Source: Pagrus major (Eukaryota > Chordata > Actinopteri > Spariformes > Sparidae). Taken from it: a stretch of DNA of 64,000 nt. Shown one piece after another: positions 1-13,900 of the stretch (positions within the stretch are counted from its first letter, which is position 1; each line of letters starts with the position of its first letter). The translations under genes and the position numbers were made by a program. The DNA lies in assembly GCF_040436345.1 (NCBI RefSeq), contig NC_133223.1, positions 26,042,410-26,106,409 of the forward strand, in the 5' to 3' direction. The notes beneath the pieces were generated by a model, which was not told where the DNA came from, did no database searches, and saw only the letters and a list, made by a program, of their open reading frames with translations.

Positions 1-1417
1 TCCCTCAGTGCATATGTGTACCCATGATGCATGTGTGCATTAATGTCTTTCCCTGTCTCGAGCGTCAGGAAACATGCTTCTGAGAAGATTTATATCAGTG
101 CTGATTTAGGCTAAATTCCAACTGTGAATGACGTCTGTTCTCTCATTGAATAACTGGAATAACTCTTATGCAGCTGTTGGAAATAAAGTTGAATGCGTGG
201 AGAAACAGGTCATTTACGAGGGAATTACTTGCAACAATAATAAATGCAAGCTCAGATAAGAGTAGGTTGTTAAGATGCTGCAGGATATTAGTCACACTTT
301 TAGTCCTTTGCTGTTAGACAGATAAGTTGATGGCTTTTATAACCTTAAAAACAGACTTTAAAATGGGAAATTATCTGCTAAACAAGGTAATGTTTGGGGA
401 AATTTAATTTAAATGCATCTCAAGATAATTCCATGACATCACGGATGTGTTTCTATCTCGCCGCAGATTTAAAACCTAATTTAAAAATAAAGCCTTTCAT
501 ACGTCATTGAATACCTTTGCAAAAAACAAACACTATAATTTTATGCGTTTATGTTGCACATCATCAAAACACATCAAGTGCGCAACCAGGTTAACAGAAT
601 TTGTGCAAACAAAGTGCCAAACCATTACACTGCTTCATATTTCGGACAGACTGGATGGCAGAACACACACAAATGTCTTTAATTAGGTAAAGTAATGAGT
701 AAACAGAGCTGTCTGGGCTGTGCATCAACCTTCTGTCAAGTGTGTATCTGATGATTATATGATAATGTATCATCTGACATGAGCTCTAAACAACCGATCC
801 AGTGGCGAGTGCAGCTCAGATCACTTTTCATGTGTAGACTTAGTCCATTTGGAATAGCGTTCGTCTGCCAGAGAAAAAGGGGCTTTTCCTGTCTGTCTAA
901 AGATGGCAGAAGCAAACTCTCAACTAGGTCACAAATCTTTATTCCAACACACAAACACACACTATACTCCAGCATCTGCTAAACTGGCCCAACAGCACGT
1001 TCGACCTGGCAGCCTGAAAAGTTTTACATAACTCCAGTCGAGCAGAATAAGAGTGCAACAGCTGTGAACTCAATGACTTCACTTTCCACTGGCAAACTCC
1101 TCACTTCTAGTATTGAGAATTGAAAACGTCTACATAAATCATTAAGTAGGCCACAGGATGACTTGCAGGTTGATTGTGGAGGATGCTCTCATGACGACAG
1201 TAATAAGTAAAATTCAGGAGAATCGGAGCAGAGCGGCTGGGCACAGGATCAAATGATGATATTTAAGGGTTGAAATAACCGGAGATGCAGATTTTTGGTC
1301 ACTGCACACCGACTCCTGGTGCCAAAGGAAACGAGGGACAGACTTTCCCATTGCGTATTAATCTCTACCCTGTGAAAGCACCATATACTATGAAAATGAT
1401 TAGAACCCGATGATTAC
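1..1417 (-). other. fn1: fn1 intron 18, partial
   Basis: Non-coding sequence between exon 18 and the next exon outside the window. Short open frames are present, but none reads as a type III module and none has splice borders. Nothing else recognised. Confidence 0.7.
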
Positions 1418-1612
1418 CTGGCAGCGGATCTCCAGAGGTGTTGACCTGTAAAAAGATAGGCTCACTCTCCAGGCTGTCCTCCACAGCGTAGATGCTAATG
1501 TTATACATCCTTCCAGGTCGGAGGTCACTCAGAGTCACAGATGTTGCCGTGTCGGGGAGATTCAGCTCTGTGCTTTCACCCTCTACTGATGGTGTATAGA
1601 CGACGCGATAAC
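1418..1612 (-). CDS. fn1: fn1 exon 18: type III module 3, second half
   Basis: Encodes residues ~836-900: [43 protein letters not shown] is a potential glycosylation site. Donor GTAATC, phase 1. The next exon (type III-4) must lie left of position 1. Confidence 0.96.
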
Positions 1613-4600
1613 CTGCGCAGATGAACAGATGGCAGAGGTTCAAAATAGCAGCATAATGTGTGATTAAATTTTGATTGTGAGTGACAGTATTGTCATAACA
1701 TACCAGTGATGGGAGCCAGTGGTTTGTCCCAGCTGATCACAATGGAAGAATCTCCAACATCCTCCACTTCGTGCTCAACAGGAGCATCAGGTGCTGTGGA
1801 AGAAAAAGGGTGAGAGTGTGAGATGGAAAATTACAATGACAGCTTTTTCTTACAGGATCACTTGATTTGTAGTCACTGGCACATGTTCATTGGACTGCTT
1901 GCAAAACAGTATTTCAGTCGAGCAGCTCTACTTTTTGTGCCTTAAATGAAAATGTGAAGGAAGATCACAGAGAGATGGAAATATTAAATGACAGACAGTG
2001 TGTGTATGTCTCTACTAACCAGTGGTCTGTGAAGTAGTGAGAATGAGGTTGTCCTCTCCAGTATCTGTAACCTCATAGACGTTTACAGTGTACTTCCTCC
2101 CAGGTAGAAGCTCAGCAATGTTCACTGAGGTAGTTGTACGGGGCAAGTCTGATAGGAAAAGAAAAAACTGTATTAACACACTTGATTTCATAGCTCTGAA
2201 TATTTTAAAGGAGCTAACTGAAGGCTTTTTAAAGGGACAGTTCACCCCTAAATCACAAGAGTTTTGGAAATATTGGCCGAAGAGATGTCGGCCGTCTCTC
2301 GAATATAATCAAACTAGATGGCACACGATTTGAAAAACTCAACAGCGATGTCTCTTTCCCAAAAAATATGACTCGGTTACTTAAAATAATCCCAAAACCA
2401 TCTTGTGATCTGTTTCATGTCGGATCTACATGACCGCCAACTGCATCATTGCACCTCTTGTCCATGAGTAGATGCACGCTTCCTATAGTTCCTACATGAA
2501 GCTGCTCACAACAAGGTCTGTGGATTATCTTCAGTATCTGGGTCATGGTTTCTGAGGTGCCATCCAGTTTCATTATATCAGAAAAAAGGAGATCTCTTTG
2601 GTCGATTTCTCCAAAACTCTGCAACTCACACCAAAACAGTCTTCATTGCTAAATAGCAGGTAGGAGGAAAACTATGTATTTGTGATTTGGAGGAGTGAAC
2701 TGCACTTTAATCTCTGACAAATAAATAGAACTGTCATATTTTGCAATTACGTCAAATTACAATGCACCATTCCACTACTAAACCCTTGTTTGTATACGTG
2801 TACATCCGCACTTACCTAGCACCATGGGTTGTCCAGTGCCCTGTCCCTGCTCATTGAGCTCATACTCTACTCTGAAGCCAGAGACTGTGTCGGAGGCGGA
2901 GACCCAGGAGATGACAAAGCTGCTGGAGGTAATTTCAGTCACCGACTCTGAGATGTCAACCACAGGCGGAGGCTGGGTGGTCTCGCCTTGTGAAGTAGCC
3001 ACTACAGGAGAAACAGAGATGGAAAATAAAAGAGTTGGCTTCTCGCTGCCTATGAAGTCAGAACTGGCAGCAACTGACCAGGATAATCTGAGAAAGAGCT
3101 TTTTATGTTTCAGTGAGGAATTCCTGGTTTAGAAAGGCACAAAACAATTACAATTTCTTGATGCTGCAAGCACTTTTTTCTTCAGTATCATCTTTCATAT
3201 TTTGTATTTTTTATACTGGGGACAGTTGGATAGAATTAAACAAAGTCATATGTGTAGAGAAAGGAGCCAAATAAGCTGCTTCCTTCATATCAATACTGTT
3301 GGTTAAGCAGTGATGCAGCACTGACATCTGTCAACTCCCACAACTCACATGATCCATAATTGGTGGTAAAATCGAAGCGTGTGAGCTCTTGGCGTCCAAA
3401 CCGCAGCACGCTGATGAGCTGACCCTCGTATGTGATGCCTGGCTTCAGACCAGAGATGGTGTAGGAGTTAAGATGGCCAGGAATCAACACCTCTCTCCAC
3501 GGGTTCTGGGTGTTTTTCTGTAAAATGTGATTGAGAATGTCAATGGCAAGCATGCAGATCAGGAGCTGAATGTTAGATAATGTCAGTCGACACCAGCGTC
3601 AGGTCCAGCGGAGATGAGAAGAAGAAAACTCACCACTCTCCATTTGAGGATGTACCGGGTGATGTGAGCAGACTGTGGGGCATTCCACTGAATAGGGTGG
3701 GAGTTGGGTTGGTTTCCAGTTTCCGTGATGATTACCTGGACAGGACGGTTACCACCTGAGAGAAAGAGAAGAAAGACAGAGGGGTAAGCAGTTAATTATA
3801 AAAATCATCATAATGTGTTACAGTGCACAGATGTTAAAGGATAAAGGCGGCGTTTTCAGCCTATCAAATATCAAATATCTTTTGTCAGTCTTTAGCTTTG
3901 ACAAGCAGACATTAAATCTACGGTGTCGACACACTGGCTCTTCAACAGAGACATTTCATAAACGTAACAGTGCGTAGTGCAGTGCAGTGAGTGTGCAGCA
4001 GGATTTTCCTGAACAGAACACAGACAGAGGGAGGAAAAAGTATCACGTCCCTGAGAGATTCCAGCCCAGATTTCAACAGCTGGAGGGGAGAAAACTTTTA
4101 CTCGACTGTCTCTACTCTTTAACCCTCTATACTTCAACATGTTTTCTCAAAGAGAACGCATTTACAGGATATTTTACACATCATAAGTGCAAATATAGTA
4201 GGCCATTAGAGATTGTTTACCATATTAATGCTCTTAATTGCCTCCACCAAGGAGCTCATGTTTTAATCAGTGTCCGTTTGTTTGTTGGTTTGTCAGTAAG
4301 ATTACACAAAAACTACTAAATCAATTTCCATGAAACTTGGTTTAGTAGTTTTAGTAGTTTTGGATGATTGGTCTCGGCCCAGAATCAATCACATTAACTT
4401 TTAGTGTGGATCCAGATCAATCCAGGACGGATCTAGGAATTTTTTTCTCACTTTCTCAAACGTTGTGAGATTTCTCAAGAAATAATGCATGGACCTTGAC
4501 TGTGTTGCTTTTTTCTAGTTCTTTCATGAGCTCTCCTTAAATGCCCTATATCTCAAACCTCCTCTAACATTAGAGGACCAGAAAACATCAGGAAACTCAA

Positions 4601-7600
4601 GAGAATTTTCAGAATAGCATATTAAAACCAAATACAACCTATTGGGGGAAAAAAATCATGGAAAAAACTTGTATGGTCTCATGATTGCATCAGACAAAAG
4701 AGAGTGTTTTACAGCATCACCCGAGGAGAAAAGGATGCTGGAACAACAAAAAATGTTGGAAGCATTACTGGAATTTCTTTCCATCCTACAAACACGGCTT
4801 TTGATGCTTAACTGAACTCCTCAAGTCTTGCTACACGCTGCAGAACAACATGTAACAGCTGTCCCACGTTTATCCTCGTCCGTTGGATTCTTTGGAAAAC
4901 CTCCGACTTCTGTATTGTGTCATTACCACATCTGACAGCACACTGGATAAACTGGGGTTATTGCAAAAAGAGGCTTAAGTATACCAATTTATCAGTCAGC
5001 GCATGGAATATTACAAGTTGAATATCAAAGGCTTAGCAGGTTTGTAGATACATAAGGAGAAAAACGACCTCAGCAGAAGCTCAAAATTGCAGTATCTTTA
5101 CAGCTTCGGAAATGAGAAAGGGTATCAAGTCATCTTTAATGCAAACAGAAGTCATGTGGCGAGCAGACTCCTGACATGAGCTGTGCTGATAGAAACTGGT
5201 AGCTTCTATAAAGAACTGAGGTTTTCTAACCACTTTTCCAAATAGCAGACCTGTAATCTAAGTTTCTGAGCAAGTGGCTCGGTTAACCAGAAGTTGCAAG
5301 CAGATACACAAACCTCAAAAACAATCTGGGACCTATTACTGCCTATTACAGACCCACAGGCCACTGGCGAGGGTAAGGGTTACATAGAATCAGATGTGGG
5401 GACGTGCATGAAAAACGGATGCACACTTGTAGCGGATATACTGCATGTACATGCACGCATAGCGCACACACATGCTTCTTCACATCCCCCCTTTACTTTG
5501 TACGCATAGTCACAACATTTCATACTGGATACAGACATGCACAGTAGCGTGGCGGTGATAAGAACCACAGTAAAGGGGAGTAATGTTGAGTCATCCGAAC
5601 AATAAGAAAAGCCCCAAAAGATTAACTCGACCCCAGACAAGGAGAGATTAAACGCAGACGGCAGAAAAGAAAACAACATTTTGTTAGAAGATCTTATCTC
5701 ATGTAGTGATAAATCTCAGACTTGTGAAAACCCTTAAAAAAAATCCCTCCCCTGGGTTTTCCATTTTTACCTTTTATGGTGTTTTACTCAGTAAGCCAAC
5801 TGACTTGGAGTCTGGATTTGCCTCTTGCTGCCCTTAAATCTTAGCACGCTGTATTTTGTATGCCTAGACACACACACAGTTCACAGCTGGTTGCTATTAC
5901 AGCCACTTACGGCGAAATACTGCCCTACATTTTGTGTCTCTCGTCAACCTGCTTCACACACAGAGCAAACAAGTAACAGTTCAAATGTTCCTCTACGTAA
6001 GACCTGTCCAACCTGATGTTCCATTACCACAGCTTCACAGCTTCACTTGGAGCTGTACTGACATATTTATGCATGATAAATGTTTTCCTCTTAAAAATAG
6101 CAAAAAAACACCACAGAAGCCAATCACACTGCGCATGTGCTTCACGATTTTTCAACCAAGAACGAGGGGGAACAACATTACAAGCTGTTTTATATTCAGG
6201 GAACACAAGAAGCTAAGGAGAGCTGCAGAGAAATGCTTTACAACCCTGACAAATGGGAAAGTCCAGAAAGAAAGCTGCCTGATACTTTGAACAAATTGCA
6301 CACTGGGTAGCAAAACCTGGTCATTTGTAATCACAAAGGAGGCAGGATGTTAACAAGTGAACAACAAAGCCTGCGAAGGGACGTAGACCACTGCAGGAGA
6401 AATCTTAAAGTCAAGACAAAACTCTGAGAAAGATCTCGTTGTGCTATCTACAAGTCATCATGAATGAGGTAACTTAACTATCATGGCTACGTAATACTCT
6501 GCAGTGAAGCATGACTTCCTTCGAGATGGTCCTTCCTAAAGGCTACAACTCTAAGACACGAGATTAACGTTTAAGTGATTGCTTAAATCCACAAAATTGA
6601 AAACTGTTGTTAAATTGGGCTTTTAGGGTGTGTGTTTGGGTAGGTGTGTGCGCGTCAGGTTTGGGGAGGGGGGGTGTATACACACACACGTGTGGTGTGG
6701 TGTTTTGTACAGCTGTGGCAACAGCACAGGGGATGTACCACATCAGCAAGAACAAAGGCTCATAGTGGGGGGTGAATCTGTAAAAGAGGAAATCACACCC
6801 CCTCCCGTTTCTGCCTGTTTCACATCAAAGTCAAGAGTCTCGTTTTGGAGGTGACTTGAACAAACATTTAGCTGCTGTGAACATTTTGTCCAGTCATTAG
6901 CTGAAACTACAACAGTTTTAATACGGTCATTTACCTTGATAACTCTGTTAAAGCCCCAAATGCTCCATCAACTCACTATGACAGATGTCAGTTTCTACTT
7001 TCTGGAGAAGCTTGTATCGGACAAACTAAAGACCAATGCCTTATTCTGGATGATCTTCCAACTTAAAGAATGAATAAATACCTGTTAACTCCATCTCCTC
7101 TATCACACTGATCCAAATATCATATAAAAATCCAATATTCTGATCAAACAGACAAAACATCGTACCAGGGTAGGACTGCTGGGGCTCGCAGCTGAGTTCT
7201 CCAATCCCATTGCCGTAGCAGTAGCACTTGTACATGATCCCATGGATGACTTTATCCCAAGACTCTCCGATCTGATAGAAGGCTCTCGTCTCCGGCTCCT
7301 GGCACTGGTCTGAGGGCAGAGTCACATAAAACCAGGTGATGCAACAGGCATAAGGAATGCATATCTTTGCTAGAGAGCTTGTTGAGCCAACCACATAAAT
7401 ATACAGCATTATTGCACCAGATAATAATTGTGTAGCTTGCGTACAGATTACTCTCTAAACTCACCAATGGCGTCACACTTCCAGCGGCCACGTCCCTGTC
7501 CAAAGCAGGTGCAGTTCATGGTGTAGCCTTCCTCGTGTTGTTTGGTGAAGGTTTGGTTCACCTCATAGGTCAGACCATCCACGATACACTGGTCTGCAGT

Positions 7601-7867
7601 GGACACACAAACACAAGGATATAAAGGACGTCTTTTCACATCTGCTCTTCTGAACTGTGTGTGTCTGTGTGTCTGTGTGTGTGATGCAGGTGCAACTGAA
7701 GCCCCATAAAGTGCAGGTGTGCAGGCTCATTTTTCACCTTTTGGCAGGTGAGTGATTAAATCACACGTGACCTTTCACCTCTTCACTCAGAGAAGTCTAA
7801 TTATTACCACACACAGAGGAAGGAGGGGTGATTGAGAGCAGTGTTTAGTGTTATTCTGTCTTGTGCT

Positions 7868-7908
<41 letters not shown>

Positions 7909-10900
7909 TTAAGCTGGGAGTAAGCGACACAACTCCATTCTCCTCGGCCGTTGCCGACGCAGGTACATCTCATCATGTGGCCCAGGACATCGTGCCGTTT
8001 GTCCCACTGGTCTCCCACGCGGTACATCACTCCATCATTGGTCGTACAGACCTCTTCATGAGCTACAACACACAGGACAAAGCCAGTTACACAATCATAC
8101 CCTGATATGTTAGTTTAACTAAATTAATTCATCAGAGAAAACCTGGAACAAACCTGCACGATTTCAGTTGAAAGCACCAAACCAAACAAACTAATCAGAT
8201 GCACAGGCAGGCATCCAAAACACATCATTACGAGAGCATTAACAGCCTCGAGATAAAAACTAAACACAAACACACTATAATGAACGATCCCCCTTGGAGA
8301 TCACTCAACCCTACAATTACTACATGAGGCCGTAGAGGATACATCCACCGCAGAACACCTGCGCCCGTCGGAAAGAAGATTTTCCAGGATTAAAATAGCC
8401 AGAAACAGCTGTCTGGTGTCCTTGCGAGTATGAATGACTGTGTGTGTTCACCATATGTTCTCCGCTAATTAAAAGACTGAGTATCGGGAAAGATAGAAAG
8501 TTTGTGAAGGTGGACAGGCAGGCAGAGACCTGCACCTGTGTGAAGTTTACATGTGTGAAAGGGAAAGAAAGTGCTTCTGCAACTTCTCTACGATGAGACC
8601 ATGTATCTTCACTGCACGCCTGGTGTCATAACTTCAGGAGTAAGTTGTTGAACAGATGTTCTTTACATTACCGGATATTTTAGTGCCGATTCGAGGCTGT
8701 TTTGTGGAGATAAAGGGCAGATCTGCTGTCTTGAGGCCCGGCCTGGACTTTTATATGCCAGGTTGAGTAAAGACTCCTTGGACTTGGTTTGGTGGGTGTG
8801 TGCTAAGGCTATGGCCGGGGCAGAAATGCAGGGCCTGGAGCTTTTTTAGCACAAAGTATGTCAAGTACCTGGGCGGTGGTTTGAGAACGCCTGGGGCTCA
8901 AGCTAATTAAGGCATTTAAATGATGAGAGCAATGCTACCCTATGGAAGTTCAAGCTAATATTCCTCAAAGCAAAAAGGGTTATCCGAGGTCTGAATTGTA
9001 TTTGGCCTCAACGCAACCTTCTTTTAAAGGACCTACAATCAATCTACATTTTTCTTTCTTTAAACTCAATCCACCACCACTTAACGACTGGTTAAATGAG
9101 ACTGAAAGATGATATTTCAAACTTAAGTGGCTGTTTGGACACTGCAGCCCACAGCCACAGCCAAGAGAGCTACAATAATCTCATCCAGGCAAAACAGATC
9201 CATAACTACCTGATAGTTTGTCAGGAGACAAATGGAGATGCAGAGGAAAAAGACTTATAGCCGACATTTTGGGTTTTCTTGCGAATTGGGAACTTCACCT
9301 GATTTTGAAGAGGAACTGATATACGACTAATTATGGACATAAAGTTAAACGTCGCAGTTTGCAAAATGGAGATGTGCCTTGGATGTGGGCTCACAGCTGG
9401 ACGCCGCTGCCCTATCAACACGTGGCAGACACCAGATTAGCCAGATCCTCCTCCACCAGCCACAGGTGGAGGCGGAGAAAGGGCTCCAGACTATTACTGC
9501 CCTTTAAATGCCGCCATTAACATCTCAAGTACCATGTTTGTTTTGACAATCCCTGTGAAGTCATTAATGTCAATATCAAAGACCCCCCGCTGCTCCGACT
9601 GCTGGACCCAGTTCAACACAGACAACCCGCTCCGACACCGGCTGAAGGGCAGGAACGCCGTAATGTCCCTCTTTAAATCTTTGACACGGTCTTTTAACAA
9701 CAGGGTGTCGGCCCAAAGGTGGGTCGCGGGAATGAAGTGAGCATATGAAGAAGTTCTTACGAAGTTTATTATCTCAGCTCTCGCTGTTTACGTTTTAAAT
9801 TCATCATAAAAAAGGGGGTTACTATTCAAGGCTGTCTGCAGGAGCATCTGCCAGCTTTGACTCTGCCCTGCTGTGTGCAGATGTTTAAACAAGCTTCAAG
9901 TATCTTAACTTCTTTGAAGAATCTGTCTTTCACGCTGCATAAAATACAAAAGATAAACTCTTATGAGATAAAATAAATCCAGCACTCTATCAATCTTACA
10001 ATACAAACACTGCTTTATCTCAGATAAGTCCTGTATGTGTACCGTCCACATTTTACCGCCTGCTGCCAAACAGACTATTTCATCTTCTACTCTGAAGTCT
10101 CCTTTGAAGAAGGATGTTTGTTTAAATAAGAGATACAATTTCTTCCTATTTGCACATATTAATTCATAATGTCACCACAGCTGACTGCTTAGATCTTATA
10201 TACACAATAAATTCAAGCAGAGTCTGGGACAAACCTCAGGCTTCACCTACGATTAAAAGGCAGTTTGGATCCCTGGCTTTGGCATCTACTTCAAGCTTTA
10301 ACTTGCTGTAAGTACCTGACATGATTATGTGGTTTTAAAGGCTCATTTCAACACACATTAGCTCTGATACCTAAATAAGTTCCCTGGATTGTGAACTCCT
10401 CGTTGGCATCATCATTACCATTGATGCAGGGTCATTGACCCCCTGGTGTTTCACTGGCTTCAGCCTCTTTTGTTATGGAGACCTCACTAACACCCACACA
10501 ACACAACAACACAAGGCAACAGTGACTTCAATGTGAATTTGGCGATGCTATAAATAAAAAGGTGTGAGAAGCGTAGATTAGATTTTGTCTGTGTCATCAG
10601 ACCCGACTCCTTTCTGACATCACGCTGATAATAGCTTTTATGCTAATTTAAAAAGGCTAACATCTTTTTTTATTGTCAGTGAATGCTCTTAATGAAAAGG
10701 CCGTGTTAACTCTTTGATTCAGACTGGGCGGAGATACACTGTCGTTAAGACGGGGAGGGACATTGCAATTAGCCGTGCTAATCACGTTAGTGGCCCCCGT
10801 GGCTAGCAAACTTCTGAGCTGATCCGCAGCCGGCCAGTGAGCCAGGCTGTTAACAGTAATGCAAATAAAAACATGTTGTAGTTATTTTGTCACATCTCAC

Positions 10901-13900
10901 ACACACAAACACACACACAGACTTACCAGCCATGGGGCAGAACCCGAAACGCTGCTCGTCATCATAGTTAGTTGTGGTGCCGCACCATTTCATGCCATCT
11001 CTGCGTCCCTCTGCGGTACAGTCGGTGTAGTTTCGGCCATTGTAGAGGAAGGGGAACTGGCACAGAGCACCTTTAGAATTACCGCCGCGTGTTGCCACCA
11101 TTACTGTTAAAAGAAAACCACGAAAACCACATGAATTGGTGTCAGACTAGTACCTAGCTTAAATGTAGCTAGTTTTTAATAGAAATATTGACTAGTTTAG
11201 CTAACAGTGATATTACATTAGTCATCTAACTTTCTGTATAATCTTCAACATTGACAGCAGAGCCTACATAAGAAATAAAAAATAAAAAAAACACTTAATG
11301 TTACTGTTGACAACTCTGCACTTTAGCTCTTTAAGCTAAAGTTAGGTTTTTTTAATAAAGATACTCACTAGTTTAGCTCTCATTGATATTACATTAATCA
11401 AATACTTTGCTGTATAACTTTCAAAAATAAAAACATTGATAACAACGTAACAAAACTTTTAATACCTGTACCTCAATGTTAACGACTCTGCACTTTAGCT
11501 CTTTAAGCTAACATTAGCTCCACAGTCTGACAGAACAAGCTAGCTCACCAGGGCTCAACTCTGAGCTTTTAAGGTTTTGTTCTTAAAACAGCTATGTCAC
11601 GTGTTCAAGTTTACAACCTGTTTGGTTAGCTGCCTTTTTTTCTATGCTAGATGCTAGCTAACATCACCTGAAACTGACATTAGGTGTTAAGCTGGATTGT
11701 TTTTCTGTTGGTCTCTATGAACAGAATGTCAGAGTTATATACACAGTTTTGTCAAACCAGTACGTGCAGAGCATATTAATCAAACAACAGCCAAGAGCTT
11801 CAAACAGTCATTAAATTAGCTACAGCTGCGCTCATTTCCCATCTGCTCACCATTCTTCTCTGTGCAGAAAGAATATTTCTGGTCCGTCTCGAAGTCAGAG
11901 GAGGTGGAGCACCAGAGCTGTCCATCGCTGCGTCCATCAGAGATACAGGAGTGGTACGTCTTCCCCTTGTAGACGAAGGGAAACACGCAGGGCTGACCAC
12001 CAGAGTTGCCACCGTAGACCGGAGCTGGTCCGTCTGCGTGAAGGCGGGAAAACAGACCACATGAACGTGTTGCATTCAAGTGATTCTCTAATAACATTTG
12101 TACTTTGATGCTGTGAGTTTGTTACAACGAGATAACATCTCTTACCCCACTGTTCACAGCTGACTCCATTGCCGAGACAGGTACAGATCATCTGTTTGGT
12201 CCCCTGGTTCTTAATCCAGCGCTGGCCGATGAAGTACGACAGGCCCGTATCCGTCCGACAGGGTCCCTCCTGGGGGAGCTCGGGCACAGTGGCGGGCTGG
12301 TAGACGGCGGGCTGGATGTTGGTGATCACACGGGAGCCGGTGCCTGAAAAAGTAACGATGGATTCAGGTCAGGGGAGCAAATTACTGATGATAATGTAGC
12401 TTTTGATGACTTCTTCTGCTAAAATAAAAGTTTCCATTTGAGTTTTTTACTGTCCCTGTGTCACGGCGAGCACATGTTTCTGTCTCACACCCAATAATCA
12501 CTTCAAACCACATCTCTCCCGCTAACTTTCCCCATGTGTCGTCTCTCCCTCTTCGTATCCCCGTTGCCCTCTTCTCTCTCTCATGAGGTCATGATCACGA
12601 GTTACAAGAGACGTCTTTCTCACGTCAACACTTGGACAATTGGACACTTCTTATCTCTCCCTCCTCACGGCATCTGTCTCTGGTATACATTCTTCTCTCC
12701 ACACAGAGAGGGGGAAAAAAGGGGGAGAGAGGGATATTATCATTTCTCACCCAGGCCAGTGGTGTGAAGTGAAGCATGTCGCTCACACTTCCACTCCCCT
12801 CGGCCGTTGCCTGTGCACAGACACTGGAGCATGTGGCCTTGGGCGTCTGTTTTGGTCCAGGTATCTCCGATGCGGTAGGAGGACAAGGTATCCTGGTCGT
12901 TGCAGCGATCTAGGAGAGAAAATGAAACTCAGAGTAAGAAAATGTGACCTCTTTGGCACAAATTTTGATGAGGGAAACATTGTGAAATGTGTCGAGGTCT
13001 GTGACTCTGTGGGGACCGACTCCTCCTGGCCACCAGCTGTTTCCCTGTTTGAAATACGATGACAACTCGCTGAACACAAGCATGATAACAGTTTACTGAT
13101 GAACTCCGCTACAGGATTGTCAGGCAAGGGCCACCCTGAAAGTCTTGCATGTGACACAACAGGGAAAAGAAACATTCATCTGTATCTGTTACATCAGCCA
13201 GCATCATTAAGGATGTAAGTAACGGCTCTAATTGGAAACACAACCGGTAAACATTTCCTCCACAGCCTGTTAAAATCCACAAGCTTCCCTCTGCCTTTCA
13301 GTTCTGAGAGGATATCTGCATGGCATTCGACACAGCAGAGTTTCAGCAGAAAGTTATTCATTTTTTTGCTTGCGTTGCTCTCAATTAACCAGTTTTTCCT
13401 TTTTTTTAATGCTCTTGTGCATGTAAAAGATCTTGAAAGTTAAAAAGGTCACAGTCTGCAACAGCAGCTCCTCTTGCCCACAGAAAACACTGCTCCCGAA
13501 TGCCTCGTCAGTCGTCCCTCCTTTAATTAAAAACTTCACACTACATCACAGTCACATATTTGCATAACTTAAGCCTAGTTGCTAGTTTGGCACATAAAGA
13601 TTAAATTAAGCACAGCTGCTCTGTTGTTGTTGTTGTTGGCTCAGGCTTGTGTGAGCTGACCAATCAGAGCACACTGGGGGTCCTTAAAGAGACAGGAGCT
13701 AAAAACAGAGCGTTTCAGACAGAGGGGGGAACAGTATGAGAAAACTGATGTGAATAAAGGGCTTCTTACTTCTGGAGGTGCATGTGATGCGTCCACTTCC
13801 CTCTCCCATACAGGTGCAGTCCACCACCATCCAGCCCTGATACGGCTTCTCCCAGGTCTCCCCGACAACGTAGGATGTTCCCGCCGTGTTGTCATAGCAA

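Noticed and set aside
11800..12075. Overlapping minus-strand frame across fn1 exon 8
   Set aside because: It is the wrong reading frame of the type II-1 exon; the correct frame keeps four Cys and joins in phase to exons 7 and 9.
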